The notes below the pieces were generated by a model. That model ran no database searches and had not been told where the DNA came from. It was given only the letters and a program-made list of their open reading frames with translations. Made by a program: the position numbers and the translations under genes. A DNA stretch of 64,000 nt from Pseudomonas sp. FEN (GTDB lineage Bacteria > Pseudomonadota > Gammaproteobacteria > Pseudomonadales > Pseudomonadaceae), in NCBI RefSeq assembly GCF_904067045.1, contig NZ_CAJFDC010000012.1, forward strand, positions 383,501 through 447,500. The letters run 5' to 3'. Below, piece after piece: positions 8,831-17,942 of this stretch; the stretch's first letter is position 1; each line of letters starts with the position of its first letter.

Positions 8831-9676
8831 TCAACCATGCGCCGCCGGCCATGGGTAGGCCAGCCACGTCTCCAGGCGCCTGGCAAAGCGGCCGCTTTCC
8901 ATGTCCTGGTGCAGCCACTGGTCGACATACTGCTTGAGCACCACGTCACGGGGCAGCAACACGGCCTTCTCGGAGAAGTCGAACGGCTGCTCCGGGTGTA
9001 CCGCACACAGCTGCGGATGCAGCTTCTGCTGCACCCGGGTTTCCACCGCGTCGGTCATCATCAGGTCGGCCTTGCCATCGACAATCTGCTGGAAAATCGT
9101 CACGTTATCCCCATGCACCAGGATCTGCGCGTGCTTGAGATTGGCCCGGGCGAACTTCTCATTGGTGCCACCGGGATTGACGATGGCCCGGACGTCCGGG
9201 CGGTCGATCTGGGCCAGGGTCTGGAAGTCCTGCTGCCTTGAACAGAGGGTGATCGGGGTCTTGCCGTCGCGCTGGTACGGCTGCGAGAAAAACGCCAGCT
9301 TCTGGCGCTCCATGTTCACCGAGATCCCGCTGATTGCCAGGTCGAACTTGTCGGCCTGCAGATCGCCCATCAGCGTCGGCCAGGTAGTCGGCACCAGCTC
9401 CAGCTTCACCCCCAGGGAGGCCGCCAGCCCTTCGGCCAGCTCGATATCCAGGCCGATGAAAGCGTCCGCATTCCTGTAGCTGAACGGTTTGTAATCACCT
9501 GTGGTACCGACGCGCAACACGCCCTGCTGGACGATCCGGTCGAGTCGGTTGTTGCTGGCTTCCTGCTGGGTAGCCGCGCTATCGGTCAGCGGCTGTGGCG
9601 CGGCAATGGCGGTGCCGGTCAGCAACAACCCGGCGAACAGCGCGCGGGAAAAATACGCGGGAATGGTAAACATCAT
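8831..9676 (-). CDS. pheC: Cyclohexadienyl dehydratase PheC (periplasmic arogenate/prephenate dehydratase)
   Basis: A 281-residue protein with an N-terminal signal sequence ending near TAIAA and a periplasmic binding-protein fold. The segments RVGTTGDYKPFSYR, TPITLCSRQQDFQTL, NPGGTNEKFARANLK and a terminal WLAYPWP closely match the P. aeruginosa PheC I remember. PheC converts prephenate to phenylpyruvate and arogenate to phenylalanine in the periplasm, providing an alternative route to phenylalanine. The ATG at 9676 is chosen because AAGGG lies six bases upstream; the longer frame to 9727 has no such site. Because of the shared fold it could be mis-annotated as an amino-acid-binding protein. 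Confidence 0.85.
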   Translation of the reverse strand: MMFTIPAYFSRALFAGLLLTGTAIAAPQPLTDSAATQQEASNNRLDRIVQQGVLRVGTTGDYKPFSYRNADAFIGLDIELAEGLAASLGVKLELVPTTWPTLMGDLQADKFDLAISGISVNMERQKLAFFSQPYQRDGKTPITLCSRQQDFQTLAQIDRPDVRAIVNPGGTNEKFARANLKHAQILVHGDNVTIFQQIVDGKADLMMTDAVETRVQQKLHPQLCAVHPEQPFDFSEKAVLLPRDVVLKQYVDQWLHQDMESGRFARRLETWLAYPWPAAHG

Positions 9677-9744
9677 GAGCGGCCCTTTTGTCTGAGTCCA
9701 TGCGTGCGCGACAAGCACACCGCTCAAGATTAACCGCTAACCCA

Positions 9745-9777
9745 TTGCAGGAGCAGCCGGTCGACGCTCCTACACGG
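9745..9777. repeat. Single REP-like palindrome
   Basis: A short GTCGAC-class REP arm, GGAGCAGCCGGTCGACGCTCC, which is nearly self-complementary. It lies upstream of pheC and is the same class as the arms at 4071 and 57545. Confidence 0.65.
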
Positions 9778-9804
9778 TACGCATTCGCGACGACACAATC
9801 GGCA

Positions 9805-10038
9805 TCAGGCCATGGGAGAGGGGGTTTCATCAGGAAGAAGCGGTTCGCCAGGTTCGTCCGGGTGCGCCGGATGATCTGGCTCGCCGGGTTGCGGCGTGTC
9901 GGGATCGGGCTGCCCCGGGATACCCGGAATAGCGCCAGTCAGGTCCTGCGGGTGCGCCAGCAACGACCAGGCCAGCAGGCCCACTTGATTGGGCTCCAGC
10001 CTCGCCAGTTGGTCGCTGATACGTGGATCGATCTTCAT
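9805..10038 (-). CDS. Small proline-rich protein of unknown function
   Basis: A 77-residue protein. The N-terminal half (MKIDPRISDQLARLEPNQVG) looks helical. The C-terminal half is dominated by Pro, Asp, Glu and Gly with repeated P-x-x-P spacing (GIPGQPDPDTPQPGEPDHPA) and is probably disordered. AGGAG lies seven bases before the ATG, a strong ribosome-binding site that supports a real gene. I recognise it only as a conserved hypothetical type in pseudomonads. No signal peptide or membrane segment is visible. It lies between pheC and dcd on the same strand. Confidence 0.65.
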   Translation of the reverse strand: MKIDPRISDQLARLEPNQVGLLAWSLLAHPQDLTGAIPGIPGQPDPDTPQPGEPDHPAHPDEPGEPLLPDETPSPMA

Positions 10039-10145
10039 GGGCTACTCCTGAGCGTTGAAACCCGGTTCGTCGTGCACAAACCGGGACGGTGCCCTCAATA
10101 GAGTAGCCGTGCGCCGAGGAATTCCCTGTTTCAGCGCACCAATCG

Positions 10146-10712
10146 TCAGGTACGCGGCAGGGTCACGCCACGCTGGCCCTGATACTTGCCGCCACGGTCC
10201 TTATAGGACACTTCGCATTCCTCATCGGACTCCAGGAACAACATCTGCGCCACGCCTTCGTTGGCATAGATCTTCGCCGGCAGCGTGGTGGTGTTGGAGA
10301 ACTCCAGGGTCACGTGGCCTTCCCATTCCGGCTCCAGCGGCGTGACATTGACGATGATCCCGCAACGGGCGTAGGTGCTTTTGCCCAGGCAGATGGTCAG
10401 CACGTTGCGCGGAATACGGAAGTACTCGACGGTGCGGGCCAGGGCGAAGGAGTTCGGCGGAATGATGCAGACGTCGCTCTTGACGTCGACGAAGCTGCCC
10501 GCGTCGAAGTTCTTCGGATCGACGGTCGCCGAATTGATGTTGGTGAACACCTTGAATTCATCGGCGCAGCGCACATCGTAGCCATAGCTCGAGACACCGA
10601 AGGAGATCACCCGGTTGGCGGCTTCGCCACGCACCTGGCGCTCGACGAAGGGCTCGATCATGCCGTGCTCTTGCGCCATGCGGCGAATCCACTTGTCCGA
10701 TTTGATGCTCAT
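10146..10712 (-). CDS. dcd: dCTP deaminase
   Basis: A 188-residue enzyme, exactly the usual length. It deaminates dCTP to dUTP, feeding thymidylate synthesis. The active-site blocks [10 protein letters not shown] and [15 protein letters not shown] are intact, containing the Ser/Arg and catalytic Glu of the family, and the C-terminal [10 protein letters not shown] that closes over the nucleotide is present. The start at 10712 ([11 protein letters not shown]) fits the family; the longer frame to 10757 would add 15 unrelated residues. In P. aeruginosa dcd is also next to the mrp-metG block, which matches this location. Confidence 0.95.
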   Translation of the reverse strand: MSIKSDKWIRRMAQEHGMIEPFVERQVRGEAANRVISFGVSSYGYDVRCADEFKVFTNINSATVDPKNFDAGSFVDVKSDVCIIPPNSFALARTVEYFRIPRNVLTICLGKSTYARCGIIVNVTPLEPEWEGHVTLEFSNTTTLPAKIYANEGVAQMLFLESDEECEVSYKDRGGKYQGQRGVTLPRT

Positions 10713-11086
10713 GGCGGGTGTCCTGATATAACGAGGTGGAGAAATTCTGTCCGGCATCTTACCGGGGCGCGCCGCCGGGTTAAAGCGTCGACGGCTTTTC
10801 TCGCGATGTCCGGGTATACAGGCCTGACAAATCGGCCACTTGAGCCGCGCCGACGGCCTGGCGTGACGCCGTCAGTCACGAAATAGACGAAACCTTGGAG
10901 AAGACCATTGGCACGTCTCGGAAAGTGGGGTAAGGTGGCGCCACTGTGCTGCTTGTGTCACTGAGAATCTCTACACGATGTTGAATTTCGATCCAACCAT
11001 CTCCAAGAATTTTTCCTGCTCTTTGCACTCAGTCTCGGCCAGGGCTTTTCCTGAGTCGCAGTTAACTTTGTCCAAGGAGACATCAA
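10713..11086. other. 374-bp gap holding the cold-shock gene leader
   Basis: No coding potential is seen. The final ~130 bases before the cold-shock gene are more AT-rich and carry AAGGAGA just before its ATG, as expected for the long 5' untranslated leader typical of cspA-type genes. I could not place -35/-10 boxes with confidence. Confidence 0.5.
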
Positions 11087-11296
11087 ATGTCTAATCGCCA
11101 AACCGGTACCGTTAAGTGGTTCAACGATGAAAAAGGCTTCGGCTTCATCACCCCACAATCCGGTGACGATCTGTTCGTACACTTCAAAGCAATCCAATCC
11201 GACGGCTTCAAAAGCCTGAAAGAAGGCCAACAGGTTTCTTTCATCGCTACCCGCGGTCAGAAAGGCATGCAAGCTGAAGAAGTTCAAGTTATCTAA
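11087..11296 (+). CDS. Cold-shock domain protein (CspA family)
   Basis: A 69-residue single cold-shock domain, an OB-fold that binds single-stranded RNA and DNA and melts RNA secondary structure. RNP1 (KGFGFI) and RNP2 (LFVHF) are intact, as are the flanking aromatic residues in [21 protein letters not shown] precedes the ATG, and a long AT-rich leader suggests post-transcriptional temperature control. A strong factor-independent terminator follows directly, so the gene is monocistronic. Pseudomonads carry several paralogues (capB, cspD and others), so I do not assign a specific name. Confidence 0.95.
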   Translation: MSNRQTGTVKWFNDEKGFGFITPQSGDDLFVHFKAIQSDGFKSLKEGQQVSFIATRGQKGMQAEEVQVI

Positions 11297-11312
11297 CTTG
11301 TACTGATCCAGT

Positions 11313-11346
11313 AAAAAGCCCCGCCCTCAAAAGCGGGGCTTTTTTG
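11313..11346 (+). terminator. Rho-independent terminator of the cold-shock gene
   Basis: AAAAAGCCCCGC pairs with GCGGGGCTTTTTT across a short loop, 17 bases after the stop codon. Confidence 0.93.
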
Positions 11347-11393
11347 TGCCCGGGTGTTTTGTATGGGCCGCCCCCAACTGAAGCCTGGCGCCC

Positions 11394-11550
11394 CCTGTGG
11401 CGAGCGGGCTTGCCCGCGCCGGGGGTGCGAAGCCCCCCCCCCCTGAAACCAGCCGAGTCGTCCTGTCAGGCAGGTCGAGATGATCGGTTTACGACTGCTT
11501 CGCAGCCGAGCGCGGCGTGCGGCGTTCCGACAAGCCCGCTCACCACACAA
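11394..11550. repeat. REP pair, GTGGCGAGCGGGC class
   Basis: The left arm GTGGCGAGCGGGCTTGCCCG is mirrored by CAAGCCCGCTCACCACAC at the right end. Between them lies a degenerate internal segment with a run of ten C near 11437. Similar pairs with related internal sequence occur at 12991 and 40572. The right end abuts the mrp tandem repeat. Confidence 0.85.
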
Positions 11551-11570
11551 GCCCGCGCCCGACCACCAGG

Positions 11571-11813
11571 TATCAATCGTCGCTGATGGTGATATTCGGC
11601 ATCGCCTGGCTGACCGCTTCCTGCAACACGATCCGCGCGCCCGACCACAGGTATCAATCGTCGCTGACGGTGATATTCGGCATCGCCTGGCTGACCGCTT
11701 CCTGCAACACGATCCGCGCGCCCGACCACAGGTATCAATCGTCGCTGACGGTGATATTCGGCATCGCCTGGCTGACCGCTTCCTGCAACACGATCCGCGC
11801 GCCCGACCACAGG
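11571..11813 (-). repeat. Three extra tandem copies (81 bp each) of the mrp 3' end
   Basis: TATCAATCGTCGCTGA... recurs at 11571, 11652, 11733 and 11814, a strict 81-bp period. The last unit is the real C-terminal coding end of mrp including its TGA stop. The other three lie downstream of the stop on the coding strand. Read on the minus strand, each ends in ITVSDD-stop. The copies are nearly identical, with one T/C change in the outermost, so the expansion is recent. The period equals 27 codons, so frames stay open through the array. Confidence 0.95.
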
Positions 11814-11815
11814 TA

Positions 11816-12910
11816 TCAATCGTCGCTGACGGTGATATTCGGCATCGCCTGGCTGACCGCTTCCTGCAACACGATCCGCGCGCCCACGTGCCGCGCCAGC
11901 TCCTGGTAGACCATGGCGATCTGGCTGTCCGGCTCGGCGATCACCGTCGGCTTGCCACCATCGGCCTGCTCACGGATCAGCATCGACAGCGGCAGCGAAG
12001 CCAGCAACTCGACGCCATACTGGCTCGCCAGCTTCTCACCGCCGCCTTCACCGAACAGATGCTCGGCATGGCCACAGTTGGAGCAGATGTGCACCGCCAT
12101 GTTTTCCACCACGCCCAACACCGGGATATTCACCTTGCGGAACATCTCCACGCCCTTGCGCGCATCGAGCAAGGCCAGGTCCTGCGGGGTAGTGACGATC
12201 ACCGCGCCGGCCACCGGAACCTTCTGTGCCAGGGTCAACTGGATATCGCCGGTGCCCGGCGGCATATCGATCACCAGATAGTCCAGGTTGCCCCAATCGG
12301 TCTGGGTCACCAGTTGCAGCAAAGCCCCGGAAACCATCGGGCCGCGCCAGACCATCGGCGTGTTGTCATCGGTCAGGAAGGCCATGGACATCACTTCCAC
12401 GCCATGGGACTCGATCGGCACGAACCACTTCTGATCCTTGATCTTCGGCCGCGTACCCTCGGCGACACCGAACATGATGCCCTGGCTCGGCCCGTAGATA
12501 TCGGCGTCGAGAATCCCGACCCGGGCGCCTTCGCGGGCCAGCGCCAGCGCCAGGTTCGCCGCCGTGGTGGACTTGCCCACCCCGCCCTTGCCGGAGGCCA
12601 CCGCCACCACATTCTTCACGTTGGCCAGGCCCGAGATCTGCGCCTGGGCCTTGTGCGCGGCAATCACACAGTCGATCTCGACCTTGGCCGAGGCCACGCC
12701 GTCGAGACCCTCAACGGCCGTCTGCAACACCTGCGCCCAGCCGCTCTTGAACAGCCCGGCGGCATAGCCCAGCTCCAGCCGGACCGTCACGCGATCGCCC
12801 TGGATATCAATGGCCCGCACGCAGCCGGCGCTGACCGGGTCCTGGTTCAGATAAGGGTCGGTGTACTGGCGAAGGACGGCCTCCACCGCTGCGCGATTGA
12901 CTGCGCTCAT
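11816..12910 (-). CDS. apbC: Iron-sulfur cluster carrier protein Mrp/ApbC (P-loop ATPase)
   Basis: A 364-residue scaffold or carrier ATPase for Fe-S clusters, also called Mrp. An N-terminal MIP18-like domain (about residues 1-90) precedes the P-loop domain, whose deviant Walker A GKGGVGKST is at 107-115. DADIYGPSQG, DMPPGTGD and the cluster-binding CSNCGH (CxxC) follow. The start at 12910 has GGGAG upstream; the longer frame reaches into REP sequence. The neighbour metG is divergent, as in P. aeruginosa. The stop codon lies in the first unit of an 81-bp array that repeats its last 27 codons three more times beyond the gene. Confidence 0.95.
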   Translation of the reverse strand: MSAVNRAAVEAVLRQYTDPYLNQDPVSAGCVRAIDIQGDRVTVRLELGYAAGLFKSGWAQVLQTAVEGLDGVASAKVEIDCVIAAHKAQAQISGLANVKNVVAVASGKGGVGKSTTAANLALALAREGARVGILDADIYGPSQGIMFGVAEGTRPKIKDQKWFVPIESHGVEVMSMAFLTDDNTPMVWRGPMVSGALLQLVTQTDWGNLDYLVIDMPPGTGDIQLTLAQKVPVAGAVIVTTPQDLALLDARKGVEMFRKVNIPVLGVVENMAVHICSNCGHAEHLFGEGGGEKLASQYGVELLASLPLSMLIREQADGGKPTVIAEPDSQIAMVYQELARHVGARIVLQEAVSQAMPNITVSDD

Positions 12911-12990
12911 GGGCAACTCCCGAAAAAAGACTGAGTAAAACAGACAGCTATCGTAACTGTTCTGGAGCGCAGAGACATGCCAGACAATCA

Positions 12991-13127
12991 TTTGTGGCGA
13001 GCGGGCTTGCCCGCGTTGGGGTGCGAAGCGCCCCTGAAACCAGCACACGCGGTGTCTCAGGCAGGCCGAGTGCACAGGTTTTACGACGGCTGCGCAGTCG
13101 AACGCGGGCAAGCCCGCTCGCCACAAA
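12991..13127. repeat. REP pair, GTGGCGAGCGGGC class
   Basis: TTTGTGGCGAGCGGGCTTGC at the left end is matched by the inverted GCAAGCCCGCTCGCCACAAA at the right, a perfect 20-bp terminal inversion. It lies between the divergent mrp and metG genes. The rest of this 339-bp gap holds only their promoters, which I cannot define exactly. Confidence 0.9.
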
Positions 13128-13249
13128 ACCGCGCCAGGTTTCAAATCCCCCGGGCGGAACAATCTCCGGGCAAGGCTGCAAGGGGTGAATTATGTGCGCC
13201 GGGGCTTTATAGTGGCCGATCTCCGTTTCACTTCAAGTAGCCGAGCCCC

Positions 13250-15301
13250 ATGTCCGAGCCACGCCAGATCCTCGTCACCAGCGCCCTGCCCTATGCCAAT
13301 GGTTCCATTCACCTTGGCCACATGGTCGAGTATGTCCAGACGGACATGTGGGTGCGCTTCCAGAAGCACCGCGGCAACCAATGCATCTATGTCTGCGCTG
13401 ACGACGCCCATGGCTCGGCCATCATGTTGCGCGCCGAGAAGGAAGGCATCACCCCGGAACAGTTGATCGCCAACGTCCAGCTCGAGCACAGCGGCGACTT
13501 CGCCGACTTCCTGGTCGAGTTCGATAACTTTCACTCGACCCACGCCGAGGAAAACCGCGAACTGTCGAGCCTGATCTATCGCCGCCTGCGCGATGCCGGG
13601 CATATCGCCACGCGCTCGATCACCCAGTATTTCGACCCGGAAAAGCAGATGTTCCTGGCCGACCGCTTCATCAAGGGCACCTGCCCGAAATGCGGTACCG
13701 AAGACCAGTACGGCGACAACTGCGAGAAATGCGGCGCCACCTACGCACCGACCGACCTGAAAAACCCGAAATCGGCGATTTCCGGGGCGACGCCAGTGCT
13801 CAAGGACTCCCAGCATTTCTTCTTCAAGCTCCCGGACTTCCAGGCCATGCTGCAAACCTGGACCCGCAGCGGCACCCTGCAGGACGCCGTGGCGAACAAG
13901 ATCGCCGAATGGCTGGATTCCGGCTTGCAAGAGTGGGACATCTCCCGCGATGCGCCATATTTCGGCTTCGAGATCCCGGATGAGCCGGGCAAGTATTTCT
14001 ATGTCTGGCTGGACGCGCCGATCGGCTACATGGCCAGCTTCAAGAACCTCTGCGCGCGGCGTCCGGAACTGGATTTCGACGCGTTCTGGGGCAAGGACTC
14101 CAGCGCCGAGCTGTACCACTTCATCGGCAAGGACATCGTCAACTTCCACGCCCTGTTCTGGCCGGCGATGCTCGAAGGCGCCGGCTACCGCAAGCCGACC
14201 GGGATCAACGTGCACGGCTACCTGACCGTCAACGGCCAGAAGATGTCCAAGTCGCGCGGCACCTTCATCAAGGCCCGCACCTACCTGGACCACCTGTCCC
14301 CGGAATACCTGCGCTACTACTACGCGGCCAAGCTGGGCAAAGGCGTCGACGACCTCGACCTGAACCTGGAAGACTTCGTGCAGAAGGTCAACTCGGACCT
14401 GGTGGGCAAGGTGGTCAATATCGCCAGCCGGTGCGCCGGTTTTATCCACAAAGGCAACGCCGGCGTGCTGGTGGCCGGCAACGCCGCGCCGGAACTGACC
14501 GAGGCCTTCCTGGCCGCCACCCCGAGCATCGCCGAAGCTTACGAGGCACGGGATTTCGCCCGGGCCATGCGCGAAATCATGGGGCTGGCCGACCGCGCCA
14601 ACGCCTGGATCGCCGACAAGGCGCCCTGGTCCCTGGCCAAGCAGGAAGGCAAACAGGATGAGGTTCAGGCCGTCTGCGCCGTGGGCATCAACCTGTTCCG
14701 CCAGTTGATCATCTTCCTCAAGCCGGTGCTGCCACTGCTGGCCGCCGATGCCGAGGCGTTCCTCAATGTCGCGCCGCTGACCTGGAACGATCACGCCAGC
14801 CTGCTCGCCAACCATCAGTTGAACGAGTTCAAGCCGTTGATGACCCGTATCGACCCGGTGAAAGTACAGGCCATGACCGACGCCTCGAAGGAAGACCTCG
14901 CCGCCAGCCAGACCGACACCGGCTCCGCCGCGTCCACGGGCAATGGCGAACTGGCCAAGGACCCGCTGTCGGCCGAAATCGACTTCGACACCTTCGCCGC
15001 CGTCGACCTGCGCGTCGCCCTGATTCTCAAGGCCGAAGCCGTCGAGGGCGCGGACAAGCTGCTGCGCCTGACCCTGGATATCGGTGATGAACAACGCAAC
15101 GTGTTCTCCGGGATCAAGAGCGCCTACCCGAACCCGGCCGAATTGGAAGGCCGCCTGACCATGATGATCGCCAACCTCAAACCACGGAAAATGCGCTTCG
15201 GCATCTCCGAAGGCATGGTCATGGCCGCCGGCCCCGGCGGCGAGGAAATCTACCTGCTGAGCCCGGACACCGGCGCCAAGCCCGGCCAGCGGATCAAGTA
15301 A
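13250..15301 (+). CDS. metG: Methionyl-tRNA synthetase
   Basis: A 683-residue class I synthetase that charges tRNA-Met. The HIGH-type motif is seen as HLGH near residue 23, after [10 protein letters not shown] zinc knuckle CPKCG...NCEKCG lies near 145-165, and the KMSKS loop reads [11 protein letters not shown] near 330. The C-terminal ~105 residues, from [16 protein letters not shown], are the EMAP/Arc1p-like tRNA-binding dimerisation domain. Length and domain order are those of the long bacterial form. It is transcribed alone and followed by a strong GC hairpin. Confidence 0.97.
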   Translation: MSEPRQILVTSALPYANGSIHLGHMVEYVQTDMWVRFQKHRGNQCIYVCADDAHGSAIMLRAEKEGITPEQLIANVQLEHSGDFADFLVEFDNFHSTHAEENRELSSLIYRRLRDAGHIATRSITQYFDPEKQMFLADRFIKGTCPKCGTEDQYGDNCEKCGATYAPTDLKNPKSAISGATPVLKDSQHFFFKLPDFQAMLQTWTRSGTLQDAVANKIAEWLDSGLQEWDISRDAPYFGFEIPDEPGKYFYVWLDAPIGYMASFKNLCARRPELDFDAFWGKDSSAELYHFIGKDIVNFHALFWPAMLEGAGYRKPTGINVHGYLTVNGQKMSKSRGTFIKARTYLDHLSPEYLRYYYAAKLGKGVDDLDLNLEDFVQKVNSDLVGKVVNIASRCAGFIHKGNAGVLVAGNAAPELTEAFLAATPSIAEAYEARDFARAMREIMGLADRANAWIADKAPWSLAKQEGKQDEVQAVCAVGINLFRQLIIFLKPVLPLLAADAEAFLNVAPLTWNDHASLLANHQLNEFKPLMTRIDPVKVQAMTDASKEDLAASQTDTGSAASTGNGELAKDPLSAEIDFDTFAAVDLRVALILKAEAVEGADKLLRLTLDIGDEQRNVFSGIKSAYPNPAELEGRLTMMIANLKPRKMRFGISEGMVMAAGPGGEEIYLLSPDTGAKPGQRIK

Positions 15302-15311
15302 CCCTGGTGCT

Positions 15312-15339
15312 CGCGGGCCATGGACAACCATGGCCCGCG
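15312..15339 (+). terminator. GC-rich hairpin after metG
   Basis: CGCGGGCCATGG pairs perfectly with CCATGGCCCGCG across a four-base loop, 10 bases after the stop. There is no T run, so it may act as a 3' stabiliser or a weak terminator. Confidence 0.6.
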
Positions 15340-15395
15340 ATGCTGCAAAACTGGTACACCGTCCCTTCTTGCCGGATAATCAGCGCTATTCGCCA

Positions 15396-15533
15396 GGCTC
15401 ATACGAAAACTCGCCGAGCGGCGCTCAGGCAAGGCAAAAACAGGCGAGGAAGCGCGGTTTAGCCAGCTAAATGAGCATTCCGAGGCTGTTTTTAACGCGG
15501 CATGAGCATCGCGCAGGCAGTTTTCGTAGAGCC
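15396..15533. repeat. 138-bp MITE-like palindromic element
   Basis: The termini are inverted: GGCTCATACGAAAACT on the left, and AGTTTTCGTAGAGCC on the right, its complement less one base. Inside, AAAAACAGGCGAGGAA is matched by an inverted TTCCGAGGCTGTTTTT, so the whole element can fold into a long branched hairpin. It has no open frame of note. It ends nine bases before the rnfA start. The layout is that of a non-autonomous transposon-derived repeat. Confidence 0.7.
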
Positions 15534-15542
15534 TAACCCGGC

Positions 15543-16136
15543 ATGACCATGATCGATCTTGTATTCCCCCTCGTCAGCGCAGCCCTGCTCAACAACTTCG
15601 TGTTGCACTGGCCGCTGGGCGTCGATCCGTTGCTGCAAGCCCGACCAGGCGCCGCCGGGGAGCGCCTGACAGTCCATGCGCTGGGCATTGCCACCAGCGC
15701 ACTGATGCTGATCATCACGCTGCTCAGTCACGCCCTCTACCACTACCTGCTGGCGCCACTGGGCCTGGACGCCATGCAACTGTTCGTCTTCCTGCCCGCC
15801 AGCGTGTTGCTGGTCGGCCCGGTCCTGGCCCTGCTCGCGCGCGGCCTGCCGCGCCTGCCCTTTGCCGGACTCGCGCCCCTGCTGCTGGGCAATGCCGGCA
15901 TCCTCGGCCTGAGCCTGCTCAACGCCGCCGACGACCAGGGACTGGCCCGGGCGCTCGCCACCAGCCTGGGCGCCGGGCTGGGCTTCTGGCTGATCCTGAG
16001 CCTGTTCAGCGACCTGCGCCAGCGTACTTCCCAGGAGGAGGTCCCCCGGCCCTTTCGCGGCTTGCCGATCGAGCTGATCAGCGCCGGTCTGATGGGGCTG
16101 GCCTTCCTCGGTTTCACTGCATTGGTCAAACCATGA
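15543..16136 (+). CDS. rnfA: Electron transport complex subunit RnfA/RsxA-like
   Basis: A 197-residue polytopic membrane protein with six predicted helices, matching RnfA/RsxA in length. The first helix carries [13 protein letters not shown], where RnfA/E proteins place conserved residues near the membrane FeS site. Rnf complexes couple ferredoxin:NAD oxidoreduction to ion transport; the Rsx form in enterobacteria keeps SoxR reduced. The start is not clear: the ATG at 15543 has no good ribosome site, and ATG 15549 is possible. A MITE-like repeat ends just upstream. The stop overlaps rnfB by four bases. Confidence 0.82.
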   Translation: MTMIDLVFPLVSAALLNNFVLHWPLGVDPLLQARPGAAGERLTVHALGIATSALMLIITLLSHALYHYLLAPLGLDAMQLFVFLPASVLLVGPVLALLARGLPRLPFAGLAPLLLGNAGILGLSLLNAADDQGLARALATSLGAGLGFWLILSLFSDLRQRTSQEEVPRPFRGLPIELISAGLMGLAFLGFTALVKP

Positions 16137-16963
16137 GCCTGATTCAACATATCGACGCCCTGCTGCCGCAGACCCAATGCGGCAAATGCGGGCACCCGGG
16201 CTGCAAACCCTACGCCGAAGGCATCGCCAAGGGCGAAGCGATCAACAAGTGCCCGCCGGGCGGCGGCGAAACCATTGCCGCCCTGGCCGAACTGCTGCAT
16301 GTGCCGGTCCTGCCGCTGGACCCGGAGCGCGGCAGCGCTCCCGCCCAGGTCGCCTTTATCCGCGAAGCCGAGTGCATCGGCTGCACCAAGTGCATCCAGG
16401 CCTGCCCGGTGGATGCCATCGTCGGCGCCGCCAAGTGGATGCACACGGTGATCGTCGACGAGTGCACCGGCTGCGACCTGTGCGTGGCGCCCTGCCCGGT
16501 GGATTGCATCGAGATGCATCCGCTGCCCCTGGCCCAGGTCGTGCCGGTCGTCGGTGGCCTGGCCCGAAGCGCCGAAGAACTCAGGGCCCGCACGGAAAAA
16601 CGCAACCATGCCCGCCGTCGTTTCGAAAGCCGTAACGCCCGGCTGCAGGCCGAAGAGCAGCGCAAGCAGGCTGAACGCCTGGCCCGCACACAACGCACGG
16701 CGCAACCCGAACCCGCCGCCAGCAACCCGGTGCAGGATGCCATTGCGCGGATCAAGGCACAGAAAGCCGCGGCCGCCGACGCGGCGCTGAAAAAAGCCAA
16801 GATTGAACTGGCCATGAGTCGGGCACAGTTGAACAAATCACTGAAAGCCTTCGGCCATCCGCCGATCGCCGAGCAGGCCGCGCAACTGCTGGCCCTGCAA
16901 CAGCAATTCGAAGCGGCGGAGCAGGCCCTGCGCAGTGCCGAGGCGGCCCATGCGGCCCCTTGA
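16133..16963 (+). CDS. rnfB: Electron transport complex subunit RnfB/RsxB-like, lacking the N-terminal membrane anchor
   Basis: A 276-residue iron-sulfur protein. The N-terminal four-Cys cluster domain (CGKCGHPGC...KCPPGG) is followed by two classical 4Fe-4S motifs, [14 protein letters not shown] and [15 protein letters not shown] long Ala/Glu/Lys/Arg-rich, probably coiled C-terminal extension runs from about residue 145 to the end. E. coli RsxB begins with a membrane helix that is missing here: the protein starts directly at [17 protein letters not shown]. It overlaps rnfA by four bases and rnfD by 14. No gene for the NADH/FMN subunit RnfC lies between rnfB and rnfD. Confidence 0.88.
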   Translation: MSLIQHIDALLPQTQCGKCGHPGCKPYAEGIAKGEAINKCPPGGGETIAALAELLHVPVLPLDPERGSAPAQVAFIREAECIGCTKCIQACPVDAIVGAAKWMHTVIVDECTGCDLCVAPCPVDCIEMHPLPLAQVVPVVGGLARSAEELRARTEKRNHARRRFESRNARLQAEEQRKQAERLARTQRTAQPEPAASNPVQDAIARIKAQKAAAADAALKKAKIELAMSRAQLNKSLKAFGHPPIAEQAAQLLALQQQFEAAEQALRSAEAAHAAP

Positions 16964-17942
16964 AACGCCGGACGAGCGCACCCACCAGGCGATGCGCAGG
17001 GTGCTGCTGGCGACCTTGCCCGGCATCGCGCTGCTGCTCTGGCTCCAGGGCTGGGCCATCCTGATCAACCTGCTACTGGCCGCTGCCAGCGCATTGGCCG
17101 CCGAGGCACTGGTCCTGGGTGTCCGGCACCGACCGATAGCCGCCACGCTACGCGATGGCAGCGCCCTGGTCAGCGCCACCCTGCTGGCCATTGCTCTGCC
17201 GCCCTATTGCCCCTGGTGGCTGACCGTCACGGCCGCGGCCAGCGCCTTGCTGCTGGGCAAGCACCTGTATGGCGGCCTGGGTAAAAATCCGTTCAACCCG
17301 GCCATGCTCGGTTATGCCCTGGTCCTCGTCAGTTTCCCCGGCCCCATGACGCACTGGTCGGTGAACCATGGCATGGACCTGCTCGGCGGCCTGCACGCGG
17401 TATTCGGCCTTCACCTCGACGGACAACCGGACGCTTGGGCCCAGGCCACGGTGCTGGACGCCCTGCGCATCAACAAAAGCCTGACCCTCGACGAGCTCTT
17501 CGCCAGCAACTCGGCATTCGGCCATTTCGCTGGCAGGGACAGCGAATGGGTCAATCTCGCGTTCCTCGCCGGCGGCGCCTTCCTGCTCAAACAGAAAGTG
17601 TTCAGTTGGCACGCACCGGTGGGTATGCTCGGCAGCCTGTTTATCCTCAGTCTGCTGTGCTGGAATGGCTCCGGATCGGACTCCCACGGCTCACCGCTGT
17701 TTCACCTGCTGAGCGGCGCGAGCATGCTCGGGGCGTTTTTCATCGTCACCGAGCCGGCCTCCGGCGCCAGGAGCCCGAGGGCACGCCTGCTGTTCGGCAT
17801 GGGCGTCGGCACGCTGACCTATGTGATCCGCATTTGGGGCGCCTACCCCGATGGCGTGGCCTTTGCCGTGCTGTTGATGAACCTCGCCGTACCGGCCCTG
17901 GAACGCCTGGCGGCGGGCCGTGCCGAGGAACCAACAGTATGA
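16950..17942 (+). CDS. rnfD: Electron transport complex subunit RnfD/RsxD-like
   Basis: A 330-residue NqrB/RnfD-family membrane protein with about nine hydrophobic segments. [20 protein letters not shown] near residues 103-122 is the conserved family signature. A flavinylation-like motif QATVL places a candidate FMN-bearing Thr at 167. The start ATG at 16950 ([10 protein letters not shown]) lies inside the end of rnfB; a GTG at 16935 is an alternative. It ends in an ATGA overlap with rnfG. In most genomes rnfC would precede it, but the overlap with rnfB leaves no room. Confidence 0.87.
   Translation: MRPLETPDERTHQAMRRVLLATLPGIALLLWLQGWAILINLLLAAASALAAEALVLGVRHRPIAATLRDGSALVSATLLAIALPPYCPWWLTVTAAASALLLGKHLYGGLGKNPFNPAMLGYALVLVSFPGPMTHWSVNHGMDLLGGLHAVFGLHLDGQPDAWAQATVLDALRINKSLTLDELFASNSAFGHFAGRDSEWVNLAFLAGGAFLLKQKVFSWHAPVGMLGSLFILSLLCWNGSGSDSHGSPLFHLLSGASMLGAFFIVTEPASGARSPRARLLFGMGVGTLTYVIRIWGAYPDGVAFAVLLMNLAVPALERLAAGRAEEPTV

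Noticed and set aside
11571-11894. The 81-bp array as a possible CRISPR
   Set aside because: Units are contiguous with no spacers and are copies of the mrp coding end.
11480-12934. A 484-residue open frame on the plus strand opposite mrp
   Set aside because: It is antisense to a well-supported gene, kept open by high GC and by the 81-bp array, whose period is a multiple of three. No family features.
13190-15331. A 713-residue minus-strand frame opposite metG
   Set aside because: Pure antisense shadow of a strongly conserved gene; composition rich in Gly, Val, His and Gln as expected from a GC-rich complement.
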